This document shows positions 15,480 through 22,620 of a stretch of 23,488 bases of DNA, piece after piece. The stretch comes from a bacterium. Lineage in GTDB: Bacteria > Cyanobacteriota > Vampirovibrionia > Obscuribacterales > Obscuribacteraceae. The DNA lies in assembly GCA_030431355.1 (NCBI GenBank), contig JAUIJG010000018.1:1-23488 (forward strand). The letters are read 5' to 3'. The position numbers and the translations under genes are program-made. The number at the start of each line of letters is the position of its first letter. The stretch's first letter is position 1. The notes beneath the pieces are model-generated. The model was given only the letters and a program-made list of their open reading frames with translations, did not search any database and was not told the origin of the DNA.

Positions 15480-16841
15480 ATGCTCAGAAAGTGGCTGGCT
15501 GGACTGCTGGCGCTCCTAATCTCCCTGCCCTCTCTCCTCTGTTGCGGAGTCTCCGCCCAGGAAGAGGCGGCTCTGGAACCCATAAGGGACAAATGGGCGC
15601 TGATCGTGGGCATAAGCAGCTTCAAGAGCAAAAGCGTTCCCAAATTGCAGTATGCTGCCAAGGATGCCGCCGACTTCTACCGATATCTGGTCAATGAAGC
15701 AAATTTTGACCCTTCCCATGTGCGCATACTTTTGAATGAGGAAGCCACAGAAAGAAGAGTCCTGTCGGAGCTGGGAGAGAAATTTCTGCCGAATTTGGTC
15801 CAGCCGGGAGACCTGGTGGTGGTCTATTTTTCCACCCACGGCAGCCCAGCCCATATTGATCGCCAGGGCAAGAACTATCTGGTCGCCTACGATAGTGAAC
15901 CCGATGAATTGTTCACCACCGGCATAGAGATGAAGCGTTTACTAGAATCTCTAAAAGGAAGAGTGAGAAGCAACCGCGTCCTTCTTATACTGGATGCCTG
16001 CCATTCCGGCACCCTGAACCCGAATGCCAAAGGGCTAAAACGGGTAGCCAACTTCGATGTCAACGCCATCGGCCAGGGCAAAGGTCAGATGGTAATCTGC
16101 TCGAGCATGCCCGACGAACAGTCCTGGGAATCGAGACGCTACAAAAACGGCGTATTCACAAAACAACTCTTAAAAAGCTTGAGAGAAAAAGAGTCCAAAA
16201 CCGGACTGCAGGAGACATTCTCCTCGGTGCGAGACAGGGTCCAGAAAGAGGTCAAACAAGACCGACTGGGCGCGAAGCAGACCCCTGTTTTAAACAGCAA
16301 GTGGGAAGGTGCTGACCTATTTCTAGCAGCAAAGCCTACCTCCTCGGAGAAAGTGCCTGAGACGATTCAAAGCGACCTGGGAGAAGATAGCTCCAGGAGA
16401 TTACAGGATTATCTCAAGAAAAATCCCGATGATTCGAGTCTCGTTTTCGAAGATGTGCTCAGAGAGCCGGCGAAGAAAGCGATGATTGAGGAAGAAAGCT
16501 CTCCCGACAAGCTGGTTCTCAATAAAGAATATTTCGACAAGATCGGTCTGCCGAATCCTAAGAAGCTCTTAAAATCCTACACCACGGCCATCCGCTCCAA
16601 TCCCAAGGACCCTGAACTTTTCTACAGCCGTGGCGTAGCTTTTATCAAACTGGAGCGCTGGATAGATGCCCTCAATGATCTATCCGATGCCCTCATGAAC
16701 GATCCTAATAAAGCTCATTTCTATGTGGCCAGAGCCTATGTGTATCACCGCATGAATAGAGACGTTAACGCCTTTCAAGACATCAAACAGGCCCAGTTCT
16801 ATGATCGGAAATTCCCCACCAAAGTAGTTTTCGGAGACTGA
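15480..16841 (+). CDS. Secreted caspase-family (C14) protease with C-terminal TPRs
   Basis: A 453-residue protein. A signal peptide (basic LRK, hydrophobic core, likely cut after VSA near residue 26) precedes a caspase-like domain: KWALIVGISSF at 38-48, catalytic His120 in VVYFSTHGS, and catalytic Cys174 in ILDACHSG. Both members of the dyad are present, so it should be active. This p20-like layout is that of bacterial metacaspases/orthocaspases, which usually cut after Arg or Lys. Residues 355-445 contain about two tetratricopeptide units (LFYSRGVAFIKLERWIDAL). Export of a caspase is less common than the cytoplasmic form. ATG at 15480 follows AGAGGT at a good distance. The next gene starts 8 bp after its stop, so they are likely co-transcribed. 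A role in envelope protein turnover, cell death or interaction with other cells is inference. Confidence 0.9.
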   Translation: MLRKWLAGLLALLISLPSLLCCGVSAQEEAALEPIRDKWALIVGISSFKSKSVPKLQYAAKDAADFYRYLVNEANFDPSHVRILLNEEATERRVLSELGEKFLPNLVQPGDLVVVYFSTHGSPAHIDRQGKNYLVAYDSEPDELFTTGIEMKRLLESLKGRVRSNRVLLILDACHSGTLNPNAKGLKRVANFDVNAIGQGKGQMVICSSMPDEQSWESRRYKNGVFTKQLLKSLREKESKTGLQETFSSVRDRVQKEVKQDRLGAKQTPVLNSKWEGADLFLAAKPTSSEKVPETIQSDLGEDSSRRLQDYLKKNPDDSSLVFEDVLREPAKKAMIEEESSPDKLVLNKEYFDKIGLPNPKKLLKSYTTAIRSNPKDPELFYSRGVAFIKLERWIDALNDLSDALMNDPNKAHFYVARAYVYHRMNRDVNAFQDIKQAQFYDRKFPTKVVFGD

Positions 16842-16849
16842 GAAGAAAC

Positions 16850-17320
16850 ATGGAAAATAAAAGTGTGGAAGCCGCGGGAGCCACAAAAGCTGACCAAGCC
16901 CAGGGTAAGACAGTAATATTTTATGACGGAGTCTGCGGGCTTTGCAATTTCTTTGTCAAATTTGTCCTCTCCAATTCAGAAGAGGGCGTTTTCGCCTTTG
17001 CTTCCCTGCAAAGCGACTTTGCCGATGAGGAGCTGAAGAAACACGGTGTAAACTCCCTGGATCTCAACTCGGTCTATGTTCTCACCGAGTATGGAGATCC
17101 CTCTAACAAAGCGCTTTCGCGCTCCGACGCCGTTATTCATATCCTCAAAAAGCTGAAGAGTCCGTATCCTCTTCTCGCCACTATAATTGGTATCATTCCC
17201 AGACCGGTTAGAGACTTCGGATATTCGATGGTGGCAAAGTTTCGCTACAAGATATTCGGCAAGCATGACACCTGCCTCTTACCCAGCTCCGGTGAAGCCG
17301 AGAAGTTTATCGATATTTAG
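16850..17320 (+). CDS. DCC-family thiol-disulfide oxidoreductase-like protein (DUF393)
   Basis: A 156-residue protein with the family's name-giving motif YDGVCGLCNFFVKFV: Asp26, Cys29 and Cys32 sit at the start of a helix, as in the YuxK/DCC group. A later RSDAVIHILKKL and the terminal GKHDTCLLP also fit family members. The CxxC suggests a thioredoxin-like redox or metal-binding function, though the biochemical role of this family is poorly known. No signal peptide, so cytoplasmic. It starts 8 bp after the caspase gene, with GAGAAG just before ATG. Neighbouring genes encode a cysteine protease and a rhodanese, giving a shared thiol theme. Confidence 0.85.
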   Translation: MENKSVEAAGATKADQAQGKTVIFYDGVCGLCNFFVKFVLSNSEEGVFAFASLQSDFADEELKKHGVNSLDLNSVYVLTEYGDPSNKALSRSDAVIHILKKLKSPYPLLATIIGIIPRPVRDFGYSMVAKFRYKIFGKHDTCLLPSSGEAEKFIDI

Positions 17321-17363
17321 TAGACTGTTTAAATCCTTGAATCTGCGCTAAAATCAACTGGGC

Positions 17364-17380
17364 GGAGGAGCTATTCCTCC
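17364..17380 (+). promoter_or_regulatory. Hairpin GGAGGA/TCCTCC before the rhodanese gene
   Basis: GGAGGA (17364-17369) pairs with TCCTCC (17375-17380) around a 5-base loop. It can hide a Shine-Dalgarno-like sequence 18 bases before ATG 17387, which opens an 18-codon frame ending at 17443, over the start of the rhodanese gene. Leader-type control is possible; the spacing from GGAGG to ATG is too long for normal initiation. Confidence 0.25.
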
Positions 17381-17429
17381 ATATATATGCCTTCCCACAC
17401 CTGCAGCACAGTCGGATATCGAAAGAGCT

Positions 17430-18383
17430 TTGCCAGACTCTGAGCATAAATTGATAGTAAGCGTGGATGAGCTAAAAGAACTCCTGGGAGCCTCCGGGAG
17501 GGATTGTCTTGTGGTGGACGCCAGACCAAGAAAAGAGTTTCTAAGAGGTCATATTCCCGGAGCCGTTCATATTCCCTGGGAAGAGTGGAACGAAAAAGCG
17601 CCCAATGAGGTGAGACCGATACTGCGACAGCCCGGCTACTGGGGCAAACTGGCGTCTCCCGACAGCTTCGATTTCAGTCACCGCCTCCAAAACCTCGGTC
17701 TGGACCGGGATACCCCCGTGGTCGTCTACGCCGATGGACAGAAATCCGTGGGGCGGGAAGGTCGTATAGCCTGGATGCTGCTATATCTTGGCGCTAGAAA
17801 TGTTTCCATACTGGATGGCGGTCTCAAAGCCTGGAAGGGTCAAAAACTCCCCCTGGAAAGAGAAGTATCTACCAAGCCTTCAACATCTTTTCAAATAGAG
17901 CTAGCTCCTCAAAGACGGATGCTCCACGAAGACCTCGTGGACAGCATCGGCACCGACAGCTTTCCTACCATGATTGACACGCGCACGGTGCGGGAGCACA
18001 CCGGTCAGGTCTTCTGGTACCAACCGAAAAAAGGCTGCATCCCGGAATCTAAACTGCTTATATACAAAAGCATTTTCCAGAAAGATGGTTTTAACTTTGT
18101 CGACCAGGAGACTTATAAAAGCTTGCTGCCGGACAACTATGAAAGCCTCAAAAACATAGCCGGCTACTGCGAAGTAGGGGTAAGAGTGTGCACCGTCGCC
18201 CTACTGCATGAGCACTATACTGGTCAGGTAATGCCTGTTTATGATGGTTCGATCATGGAATGGTCCTTTGACGACAAGCTGCCTGTCCTGACTGCCGATC
18301 AGATCAACGAAATAAACGAAGTGGAAACCTCAGGAAAATACCCCAAGCCCGATCCCACAGACACCGGCAGGATAGAGTATTAA
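17430..18383 (+). CDS. Tandem-rhodanese sulfurtransferase (thiosulfate/3-mercaptopyruvate type)
   Basis: A 317-residue protein of two rhodanese domains, the usual length for this group. Domain 1 (about 8-145) starts with VSVDELKELLG and keeps CH2A-like VVDARPRKEFLRGHIPGA, but its active-site position is Asp (VVYADGQKSVGR), so it is non-catalytic, as is normal for the group. Domain 2 (about 165-300) has the CH2A-like MIDTRTVREHTG and active-site Cys247 in AGYCEVGVRV. The Glu-Val-Gly-Val-Arg loop fits neither the classic thiosulfate (CRxGxT/R) nor the mercaptopyruvate (CGSGVT) loop exactly, so the donor is uncertain. Start TTG at 17430 has only a weak GAAAGAG before it. The stop overlaps the next start as TAATG, indicating translational coupling. 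Confidence 0.9.
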   Translation: MPDSEHKLIVSVDELKELLGASGRDCLVVDARPRKEFLRGHIPGAVHIPWEEWNEKAPNEVRPILRQPGYWGKLASPDSFDFSHRLQNLGLDRDTPVVVYADGQKSVGREGRIAWMLLYLGARNVSILDGGLKAWKGQKLPLEREVSTKPSTSFQIELAPQRRMLHEDLVDSIGTDSFPTMIDTRTVREHTGQVFWYQPKKGCIPESKLLIYKSIFQKDGFNFVDQETYKSLLPDNYESLKNIAGYCEVGVRVCTVALLHEHYTGQVMPVYDGSIMEWSFDDKLPVLTADQINEINEVETSGKYPKPDPTDTGRIEY

Positions 18384-20437
18384 TGCCATCCGAAAAACAG
18401 CAAAGAAGATATTCTAAAAAAGCTGTGGCTGCGACAATAGCCGGATTTGCTGGATTCGCCGGATTCAATTCAGGACTTATCTTTGACTGTAGCCTCGCTC
18501 CGGCCATGGCTGCCACCACCCAGGACCAGGTCAACGGGCTCATTAATGAAGGTCTTGATCAAGCCAGACAGTCAAAACATTTTGACGCAATCAACAAATA
18601 CAGCGAAGCGCTCAAGCTTAACCCCAATCACCATCACGCCTATTTCTACCGGGCTCGCTCTAGAAAAGCCCTGGCCGACTTCGAAAGCGCCGTAAACGAC
18701 TATAACTATGTGATCAAGCTAAATCCAAAATCCTCGATGGCTTATACCGAGAGAGGATGGTGCCTGACTAAACTGAACTTGCCCAAAAGAGCCATGCACG
18801 ACTTCGATATGGCCCTCAAACTCAATCCTAAAAACACAAGAGCCCTTGAGTATAGAGCTTCTCTAAAGTACAAGCGAGGAGATTTCCAGTCCGCCCTGGG
18901 AGATCTGAATCTGATACTCAAGTACAAACCAAATTCATCAAAACAGCTGGCCGAATTTATGCTGCCCAGGCTCAATCTGGTGAAGAGAAAAGACCTTAGC
19001 GCGAGCAACAACAAAATCAAGATCTCCTCCTCCAACAAAGAGGGCAGTCATGATTTTGATATCAATATTAATACCAAAAAAGATCACTCGAAATGTGACA
19101 AGAAAGAGTTGGCTCACATAAACAACCTTGCTGCTCTTGCCATAAAGAAAGGAAAGTTCGAGCAAGCCGTCAAAATTTTGCAACCGGTTACCGAAGAGCA
19201 TCCTGACTATGAATACGCCAGAAAAAATCTAACCATCGCCTATAACAACTACGGCCTCAAGCTAGCAAGAAACAATACGAAAGAGGCTGCCGAAAAATTT
19301 CGTTCCGCCCTCTATTATTCGCCCGGTGAAGGAACCGCCAGACGCAACCTCAACTCTATTTTGAAGGAAGAAGGGAAAGATCCCAAATCCTACGAAACAC
19401 GGCTTGAGCTGGGCAATGAGCAGCTAAGAGCAGGCAACCCAAGGCATGCTTTTGTCGAATTCACCGAAGCCCTGCGCCTCAATAACACCGCTTCAGGCAG
19501 AAGAAAGTTAGCTGAAGCCTGCCTTCAACTGGAGAATCAGAAAACCGCCCAGAAGATAGCGAAAGTCTCCAACGAGTCCAGTCAAAGCCAGAAACAAGAC
19601 AGAATCGTTCAAGACACTGTGGCAGAAAAGCCGGTACAAAAGACCACCATGGTGGCGGCAAAACTAGACACCCAGAGCATCGAAACCGAGACAAAAGCGA
19701 AAGCAGAAACAGATGCTCAGACTGAGGCTGGGGCTGGGGCTGGCGCCGGAACGGAAGCAAATGTGGCAAGTACTGACACCGATGCCGATGCCGACACGGG
19801 AGCTGACAGCGAGAGCGAAAGCAGTGTAACAGCCCTGGCGGAAGAAAACCCTACAGCAAATGATGTACCGGATAAGGCGCCGAAAACAGAGGCAGCCCAA
19901 GCAAGCAAGCAAGATCCGGAAAGTCTGCGCAGAGCAAATGAGATTAAAGCCAGGCTAACAGCCTTCAAACTTCCTGCACCGGCTTCGGTAACCGTCCAGG
20001 GAGCGGCAGGTCCCCAGACCCTGAAAGGTCTATCCCCCACCATGGCGCCTAGAATACAGCTGAGCAGCTCGGAGATCCTCAAAGAGTGGAGCGCCCGCAT
20101 GAGTACGGGCCAGGACCGCTTTGATCAAGGCGACTATGTGGGAGCGGAAAACAGTTTCGACAGTGCCGCCCAACTGGGCGAGAGCATGGGAGCCGACTCA
20201 AAAGAGCTGGCCATAAGCCTCCAGAAACTAGCTGAGGTTTATCTTGTTCATAAAAAAACGACCCAGGCTTATTCGCTTCTCGCTCGAGCCCTGGTTATTT
20301 TATCGAGACACCATAGTGTCGACGATCCGATTCTGGTAAAGCTTAGAGAAAAGATCGACACACTCTCCACAGCCATCGACGGCGGCACCTCTCAACTTCC
20401 CAAAAAAGAAGGCACCAGCATAGCCACCAGCAACTAG
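18383..20437 (+). CDS. Large secreted TPR protein with acidic low-complexity linker
   Basis: A 684-residue protein. A basic N-terminus (MPSEKQQRRYSKKA) and hydrophobic core end in AMA near residue 43, a good signal-peptidase site. Residues 45-210 contain at least four tetratricopeptide units with NPNHHHAYFYRARSRKAL and LNPKNTRALEYRASLKYK style motifs. A second TPR block spans about 230-390. Residues 430-510 are low complexity, first Lys/Thr/Glu/Ala then Asp/Ala/Ser (TDTDADADTGADSESESS). A last helical block (about 565-665) again looks TPR-like (AQLGESMGADSKELAISLQKL). The ATG shares its A with the rhodanese stop (TAATG), so its expression is tied to that gene although the products differ in location. 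It likely acts as an envelope scaffold. Confidence 0.88.
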   Translation: MPSEKQQRRYSKKAVAATIAGFAGFAGFNSGLIFDCSLAPAMAATTQDQVNGLINEGLDQARQSKHFDAINKYSEALKLNPNHHHAYFYRARSRKALADFESAVNDYNYVIKLNPKSSMAYTERGWCLTKLNLPKRAMHDFDMALKLNPKNTRALEYRASLKYKRGDFQSALGDLNLILKYKPNSSKQLAEFMLPRLNLVKRKDLSASNNKIKISSSNKEGSHDFDININTKKDHSKCDKKELAHINNLAALAIKKGKFEQAVKILQPVTEEHPDYEYARKNLTIAYNNYGLKLARNNTKEAAEKFRSALYYSPGEGTARRNLNSILKEEGKDPKSYETRLELGNEQLRAGNPRHAFVEFTEALRLNNTASGRRKLAEACLQLENQKTAQKIAKVSNESSQSQKQDRIVQDTVAEKPVQKTTMVAAKLDTQSIETETKAKAETDAQTEAGAGAGAGTEANVASTDTDADADTGADSESESSVTALAEENPTANDVPDKAPKTEAAQASKQDPESLRRANEIKARLTAFKLPAPASVTVQGAAGPQTLKGLSPTMAPRIQLSSSEILKEWSARMSTGQDRFDQGDYVGAENSFDSAAQLGESMGADSKELAISLQKLAEVYLVHKKTTQAYSLLARALVILSRHHSVDDPILVKLREKIDTLSTAIDGGTSQLPKKEGTSIATSN

Positions 20438-20488
20438 CCTGGCGCCGACCAAGCTCATTTTGTTCCAGTCTAATCTTCTGGCTCAGAC

Positions 20489-21619
20489 TCAGCGAGGCAA
20501 TGCGGCCAACTCACGTCCACGCTTATACTGATCCGGCCACTCAACTTCAACCCCCAGCTCCCGGGCGGCATTAAGCGGCCAATAGGGATCTCTCAATAGC
20601 TTCCGGGCAAGAAGGACAATGTCTGACTTGCCTTCCTCCAATATAGACTCTGCTTGAGCAGCCTCGGTAATCAGGCCGACAGCACCAGTCATGATATCAG
20701 CCTCATGGCGAATAGTCTCCGCGAAAGGTACTTGATACCCAGGTTCAGTGGGGATACTGACTCCGGGCACGAGAGCGCCGGAGGAACAATCGATAAGATC
20801 AACGCCCCGGGGACCTACCACTCTGGCCAGCTCGACAGACTGCTCCAGATCCCAGCCGCCATCAGCCCAATCGGTACAGGAAATCCGCAAGAAAAGAGGC
20901 ATCGAATCCGGTATCACATTCCGAACCGCGTCAATAACCTCCAGGCTGAATCGAATTCTATTTTCGAAGCTGCCTCCATACTGATCCTCTCTCTTATTAG
21001 AGATTGGAGAAAGAAATGAGTGGAGCAGATATCCGTGGGCATTGTGAATTTCGATCAACCCAAAACCAGCTTCCAGCGTTCGTTTAGCTGCCTGAACAAA
21101 ATCATCAACCAGCCCCTTAATCTCCTCAACGCTCAGTTCATGGGGAACCGGATGATTGTCATCGAAGGCGATGGCGCTTGCCCCCACCGGGTGCCAGCCG
21201 CCCACTTCCGGACCGGCTATGCCCCGACCTCTCCAGGGAGCAAGGGTTGAAGCCTTGCGCCCGGCATGGGCGATTTGAATACCTGGCACGGAATTCTGAC
21301 TTTTGATAAATCGATTGATACGTGCGAAAGGCTCGATATGCTTATCGTCCCAGATCCCCATGTCTTCGGGGCTGATGCGCCCCCGGGGCTCCACCGCTGT
21401 CGCCTCGACGATAACGGCAGCCGCGCCACCCACAGCCCGGGTGCCCAGATGAACCATATGCCAGTCGGTGGCCATGCCGTCTTCCGAAGAGTACTGGCAC
21501 ATGGGGGAAACAAAAATTCTATTTTTAAAATCGATACCCCTTATGGAAAGAGGTTCGAAGAGCTTACATTTTTTCATACCAGACTGGTCCGTCATCTCCT
21601 TCAGCGCCTTGTTTCTCAT
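20489..21619 (-). CDS. NADH:flavin oxidoreductase, old yellow enzyme family (YqjM/NamA-like)
   Basis: A 376-residue FMN-dependent TIM-barrel enzyme that reduces activated C=C bonds with NAD(P)H. It starts LFEPLSIRGIDFKNRIFVSPM; the SPMCQYS Cys is typical of the YqjM-like branch, where it tunes the flavin. The substrate-binding pair is in IEIHNAHGYLLHSF, followed by the family signature NKREDQYGGSFENR and a C-terminal LARKLLRDPYWPLNAA phosphate-binding end. Start: ATG at 21619 has GGAGG 7 bases upstream and is preferred; ATG at 21643 (longer) or 21577 (shorter, right at the conserved start) are alternatives. It overlaps the end of the upstream gene by 56 bp, so the two form an operon. A detoxification or redox role is known for the family; the natural substrate is not evident here. 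Confidence 0.93.
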   Translation of the reverse strand: MRNKALKEMTDQSGMKKCKLFEPLSIRGIDFKNRIFVSPMCQYSSEDGMATDWHMVHLGTRAVGGAAAVIVEATAVEPRGRISPEDMGIWDDKHIEPFARINRFIKSQNSVPGIQIAHAGRKASTLAPWRGRGIAGPEVGGWHPVGASAIAFDDNHPVPHELSVEEIKGLVDDFVQAAKRTLEAGFGLIEIHNAHGYLLHSFLSPISNKREDQYGGSFENRIRFSLEVIDAVRNVIPDSMPLFLRISCTDWADGGWDLEQSVELARVVGPRGVDLIDCSSGALVPGVSIPTEPGYQVPFAETIRHEADIMTGAVGLITEAAQAESILEEGKSDIVLLARKLLRDPYWPLNAARELGVEVEWPDQYKRGRELAALPR

Positions 21620-21827
21620 CCCCCTTGCCTCCGGCTTCATCATCTTCTTCCGGGGGCAATAAATCCAAAATTCGAATGTAGTGCTTGGCCATCTGGGAGC
21701 GCTCGTTGTCGGTCCAGGTCATCGGCCGAAACTCATCGAGTATCTTATAGATTTCAGCGCGATTTTTGGCATGGGAGATTTGCAAAAGCCAATCCGCCAG
21801 ATTCATGTTCGCCTTGGTCTCAGCCAT
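21564..21827 (-). CDS. Small acidic hypothetical protein, 87 aa
   Basis: I do not recognise this family. The start at ATG 21827 (MAETKANMNLADWLLQISHA) follows GGGGAG at about 11 bases; a start at 21947 would add 40 residues that look unlike protein. Residues 8-57 are helical with Trp, Leu and Ile spaced as in a small helical bundle (ADWLLQISHAKNRAEIYKIL); the last 30 residues are Glu/Asp/Gly-rich and probably disordered (PPEEDDEAGGKGDEKQG). No signal peptide or motif. It precedes the old yellow enzyme gene with a 56-bp overlap, so translation is probably coupled. The upstream neighbour ends in a strong terminator, so this pair must have its own promoter between about 21828 and 21960. Confidence 0.6.
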   Translation of the reverse strand: MAETKANMNLADWLLQISHAKNRAEIYKILDEFRPMTWTDNERSQMAKHYIRILDLLPPEEDDEAGGKGDEKQGAEGDDGPVWYEKM

Positions 21828-21965
21828 AATGAAATTCAGCTCCCCTGATGCATCCGTACCCTGCACAGCAAGATAAGGTCTCAGTCCAAAAACAGGACAT
21901 AAACAAATCAAACAACGATCATACCGCCAAATCGAAGCAGTCTTCATATAAGATTCGAGCGATTT

Positions 21966-22000
21966 AAAAAAAAAAAAACGGAGGTCATCCGACCTCCGTT
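21966..22000 (-). terminator. Textbook intrinsic terminator, minus strand
   Basis: AACGGAGGTC (21977-21986) and GACCTCCGTT (21991-22000) form a perfect 10-bp stem with loop ATCC; on the minus strand it runs into an unbroken tract of about 12 T (from 21978 down to 21966). It lies 24 bp after the stop of the 22024-22443 gene and insulates the downstream pair 21827-20489. Confidence 0.95.
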
Positions 22001-22023
22001 CTCAATTCTCTTACTGCTTGAGA

Positions 22024-22443
22024 TTACTCGCTATCGAGTTCGCCCAGGCTGAAAGTGTCGGGGTGGAACGGTGTGTTGAAACCACCAACTACGCCATTTT
22101 TAGTTCCGTAGTAGACACCTTTCAATGTACCGGCAACCAGGCCTACAGGCAGGGTAACCAGTGAACATACGAGACATACAGGACCATTCTCTTTTCCACC
22201 GAGGGGCTCGCCAACTTTGTCAGCAGCAGCACCGGTGAAATCGATGTAGGACTTAACGCTCTCACGAACAACGGCAACAGGTGTGCCGATGATTGTACCG
22301 GCGGTAATAGCGCCAGCTCTGGTGACCATAAGAGAGCCTTGAGTTACTTGCTCGAGGGGCTCAGAATCAGCAGCCATAGCTGGTGCAGACATTCCCATCA
22401 TAGCCATAAGAGCTAGAGCAACTCCTAATTTGCTTCTTTTCAC
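22024..22443 (-). CDS. Small secreted Gly-rich protein with CxxC
   Basis: A 139-residue protein of unknown family. The signal peptide is clear: MKRSK, a Met/Ala/Leu-rich core, and a likely cut after AMA (residue 24). The mature part has two Gly/Val/Ala-rich hydrophobic stretches, AGAITAGTIIGTPVAVV (44-60) and LVTLPVGLVAGTLKGVYYG (95-113), either membrane hairpins or packed helices, linked by a polar region with a CLVC pair (Cys90 and Cys93). It ends FHPDTFSLGELDSE. Start is GTG at 22443 with GGAGG 7 bases before it. The gene is monocistronic, with a strong terminator and its own upstream region, which suggests independent and possibly high expression. Confidence 0.75.
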   Translation of the reverse strand: MKRSKLGVALALMAMMGMSAPAMAADSEPLEQVTQGSLMVTRAGAITAGTIIGTPVAVVRESVKSYIDFTGAAADKVGEPLGGKENGPVCLVCSLVTLPVGLVAGTLKGVYYGTKNGVVGGFNTPFHPDTFSLGELDSE

Positions 22444-22547
22444 AACCTTTCCTCCCCTGGAAATTTCCTTTGATTCTAGTAAATCACTACTAAATTTTAT
22501 CGGACCCTCGGACAGGACTTGGCATCCAGCCCCCTTAAATCCATCAG

Positions 22548-22584
22548 GTAATGGTACACGAAGTTGCTAACTACATACCATTAC
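22548..22584. repeat. 9-bp inverted repeat between the hydrolase and secreted-protein genes
   Basis: GTAATGGTA (22548-22556) and TACCATTAC (22576-22584) are perfect complements 19 bp apart. No T tract follows on either strand, so a terminator is unlikely; a two-fold operator about 105 bp before the GTG at 22443, or an mRNA hairpin after the hydrolase gene, are the options. Confidence 0.5.
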
Positions 22585-22620
22585 TTACAGATATATTTCG
22601 GTAAATTGTCTATTAAGAGC

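Noticed and set aside
17387..17443. 18-codon leader frame before the rhodanese gene
   Set aside because: The nearest GGAGG is 18 bases from its ATG and partly paired in a hairpin. No attenuator-type codon run or downstream terminator is present.
19717..20100. Long minus-strand frames inside the TPR gene at 18383
   Set aside because: They are produced by the low-complexity Asp/Ala/Glu codons read in reverse and have no ribosome-binding site; the plus-strand protein explains the sequence.
21266..21829. A 187-codon plus-strand frame opposite the old yellow enzyme gene
   Set aside because: It lies antisense to well-conserved enzyme motifs and its translation shows no family resemblance.
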